Assembly: GCF_052114605.1 (NCBI RefSeq)
Contig: NZ_JBFRFB010000005.1
Location: 248,001 to 312,000 of the forward strand
DNA from: Microvirga sp052114605
GTDB taxonomy: Bacteria; Pseudomonadota; Alphaproteobacteria; Rhizobiales; Beijerinckiaceae
Reading direction: 5' to 3'
DNA length: 64,000 nt
Position numbers and translations under genes: made by a program. Numbering within the stretch: the first letter of the stretch is position 1; each line of letters begins with the position of its first letter. This document shows positions 62,542-64,000 of this stretch, piece by piece. The notes beneath the pieces were generated by a model. It searched no databases. It saw nothing but the letters and a program-made list of their open reading frames with translations, and was not told the origin of the DNA.

Positions 62542-64000
62542 ATGGAGACCTTCGTGAGTCATAATTTCGATGTGATCGTGGTCGGTGGCGGCCATGCCGG
62601 TGCCGAGGCGGCAGCGGCCTCCGCACGCGTGGGCGCGCGCACCGCGCTCGTAACCCACAAACTCACGACCATTGGCGCGATGTCCTGTAACCCAGCCATC
62701 GGCGGCCTCGGCAAGGGCCATCTCGTGCGCGAAATCGATGCCCTGGACGGCGTCATGGGGCGTATCGCCGACCAGGCAGGCATCCAGTTTCGCCTGCTCA
62801 ATCGACGAAAGGGTCCCGCTGTTCGCGGCCCACGCACCCAGGCGGACCGGAAGCTCTATGCCCGTGCCATGCAGGCCGAGCTGCATCACACGCCGAACCT
62901 TACCATCGTCGAGGGGGAGGCGGATGACATTATCGTACAGGATGGCCGGGTTGCGGCCCTGCTTCTGACCGATGGACAGCAGCTCAGGACCGGCGCCGTG
63001 GTCATCACCACGGGGACCTTCCTGTCGGGCCTCATTCACATCGGCGAGAAGAAGATTCCTGCAGGCCGCATGGGTGAGCGTCCTTCGCTCGGCCTACCGA
63101 AGACCTTCGCACGGCTTGGCTTTACCCTCGGGCGCCTCAAGACTGGTACCCCGCCGCGCCTCGATGGCCGCACCATCGATTGGGCCGGCATCGACAAGCA
63201 GGCGGCGGATGATGAGCCGGTGCCTTTCTCGCTCCTGACCGAGAAGATCACGACGCCTCAGATCGAGTGCGGCATCACCCGCACCACGGCTAAGGTCCAT
63301 GATCTGATCCGGGCTAACCTGCACCGCTCGGCGATGTATTCCGGCGATATCCAAGGCACAGGCCCGCGCTATTGCCCCTCCATCGAGGACAAGGTGGTGC
63401 GCTTCGGCGACCGAGATGGACACCAGATATTCCTGGAGCCGGAAGGCCTTGATGATGTCACCATTTATCCCAATGGCATCTCGACCTCTCTCCCGGAGGA
63501 CGTCCAGCTCGCTTTCCTTAGCGAGATTCCCGGCCTTGAGCGGGTGCGCATGCTCCAGCCGGCTTATGCCATCGAGTATGATTATGTGGACCCCCGCAAT
63601 CTGACATCAGGGCTCGAAACCAAGGCCGTGAAGGGCCTGTTCCTGGCTGGTCAGATCAATGGTACGACGGGTTATGAAGAGGCGGGCGCCCAAGGCCTCG
63701 TCGCCGGCATCAACGCCGCGCGTCGGGCCGATGGCCGGGATAGTGCGGTGTTCGACCGTGCCGAATCCTATATCGGCGTGCTCATCGACGACCTGATTAC
63801 ACGGGGCGTGAGCGAGCCCTATCGCATGTTCACCTCCCGCTCCGAATACCGCCTCAGCCTGCGCATCGATAATGTGGATGAGCGCCTGACGGGCAGGGGC
63901 CTTGAGATCGGCTGCGTAGGCTCGAAGCGTGAAGCTCATTTCAAGCACTCGCAAGAGGAGATCCGCTTCGTCCGCAATAAGCTTCAATCTGTCAGCATGA
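62542..64000 (+). CDS. mnmG: tRNA uridine-34 modification enzyme MnmG (GidA), 5' part
   Basis: About 486 codons are present and the frame is open at the window end; the family length is near 620 residues. The FAD-binding FDVIVVGGGHAGAEAAAAS (residues 9-27) begins the Rossmann domain, with MSCNPAIGGLGKGHLVREID, LKTGTPPRLDG and the catalytic-region QINGTTGYEEAGAQGLVAGI downstream. It works with MnmE on wobble uridine. ATG 62542 follows the parS site. Confidence 0.97.
   Translation, partial: METFVSHNFDVIVVGGGHAGAEAAAASARVGARTALVTHKLTTIGAMSCNPAIGGLGKGHLVREIDALDGVMGRIADQAGIQFRLLNRRKGPAVRGPRTQADRKLYARAMQAELHHTPNLTIVEGEADDIIVQDGRVAALLLTDGQQLRTGAVVITTGTFLSGLIHIGEKKIPAGRMGERPSLGLPKTFARLGFTLGRLKTGTPPRLDGRTIDWAGIDKQAADDEPVPFSLLTEKITTPQIECGITRTTAKVHDLIRANLHRSAMYSGDIQGTGPRYCPSIEDKVVRFGDRDGHQIFLEPEGLDDVTIYPNGISTSLPEDVQLAFLSEIPGLERVRMLQPAYAIEYDYVDPRNLTSGLETKAVKGLFLAGQINGTTGYEEAGAQGLVAGINAARRADGRDSAVFDRAESYIGVLIDDLITRGVSEPYRMFTSRSEYRLSLRIDNVDERLTGRGLEIGCVGSKREAHFKHSQEEIRFVRNKLQSVSM

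Overview
The window is a gene-dense, G+C-rich chromosomal segment from an alphaproteobacterium, most likely a member of the Rhizobiales (Hyphomicrobiales). The basis is gene order and gene content: tsaB-rimI-fur-plsC, miaB-phoH-ybeY-corC-lnt-HTH-metK-trmB, rimP-nusA-ylxR-infB-rbfA-truB-rpsO-pnp, hslUV, a his cluster with a DUF2628 gene, mltA-tim44-secB-dnaQ-coaE-aroE-maf-ppsR-hemE-hemJ-rho, and mnmE-mnmG. BA14K, DUF1127, HemJ and a CyaC-like cyclase fit the same group. Genus is not determined; a Methylobacteriaceae/Microvirga-type relative is only a guess.

Layout. Bases 1-12.4 kb hold mainly plus-strand housekeeping genes: tRNA modification (tsaB, miaB, trmB), rRNA maturation (ybeY), lipoprotein and phospholipid synthesis (lnt, plsC), a Fur-type regulator and SAM synthesis (metK with a structured leader). 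Bases 12.4-15.3 kb hold a three-gene minus-strand exporter of MacB/DevBCA type. Bases 15.4-26.8 kb are the transcription/translation block from rimP to pnp, with a promoter and attenuator-like terminator in front and RNA hairpins ahead of pnp. Bases 26.8-33.6 kb are accessory: an AraC-GyrI regulator, a membrane-anchored Fe-S adenylate cyclase, a DMT permease, small stress and envelope proteins, and an endonuclease III relative. Bases 33.9-43.3 kb hold hslVU, an ArsR/SRPBCC pair, the his genes and coaA. Bases 43.3-46.8 kb are again accessory (GNAT, membrane proteins, adenosine kinase, LysE). Bases 46.8-54.4 kb are a mostly minus-strand run from an XRE regulator to ppsR. Bases 54.77-64 kb hold hemE, hemJ, rho, an Lrp regulator, a YyaL-type protein, mnmE and the start of mnmG.

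The most important non-coding sites concern chromosome replication and segregation. The 390-bp gap between ppsR and hemE has the position and signals of a Caulobacter-type oriC: one perfect and one near-perfect CtrA site, DnaA-like boxes, seven GANTC methylation sites and an A+T-rich stretch beside hemE. About 7.9 kb away, in front of mnmG, lies a perfect 16-bp parS palindrome, preceded by four GANTC sites within 57 bp. The window therefore probably spans the origin-proximal centromere region.

Intergenic gaps repeatedly carry palindromic repeat families. They include a composite element of about 250 bp present twice, with its core inverted a third time. I saw no tRNA or rRNA genes, insertion sequences, prophage or CRISPR array. 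Genes of unknown function are few. Two of them, between hisF and map and between hemJ and rho, have visibly lower G+C than their neighbours and may have been acquired.
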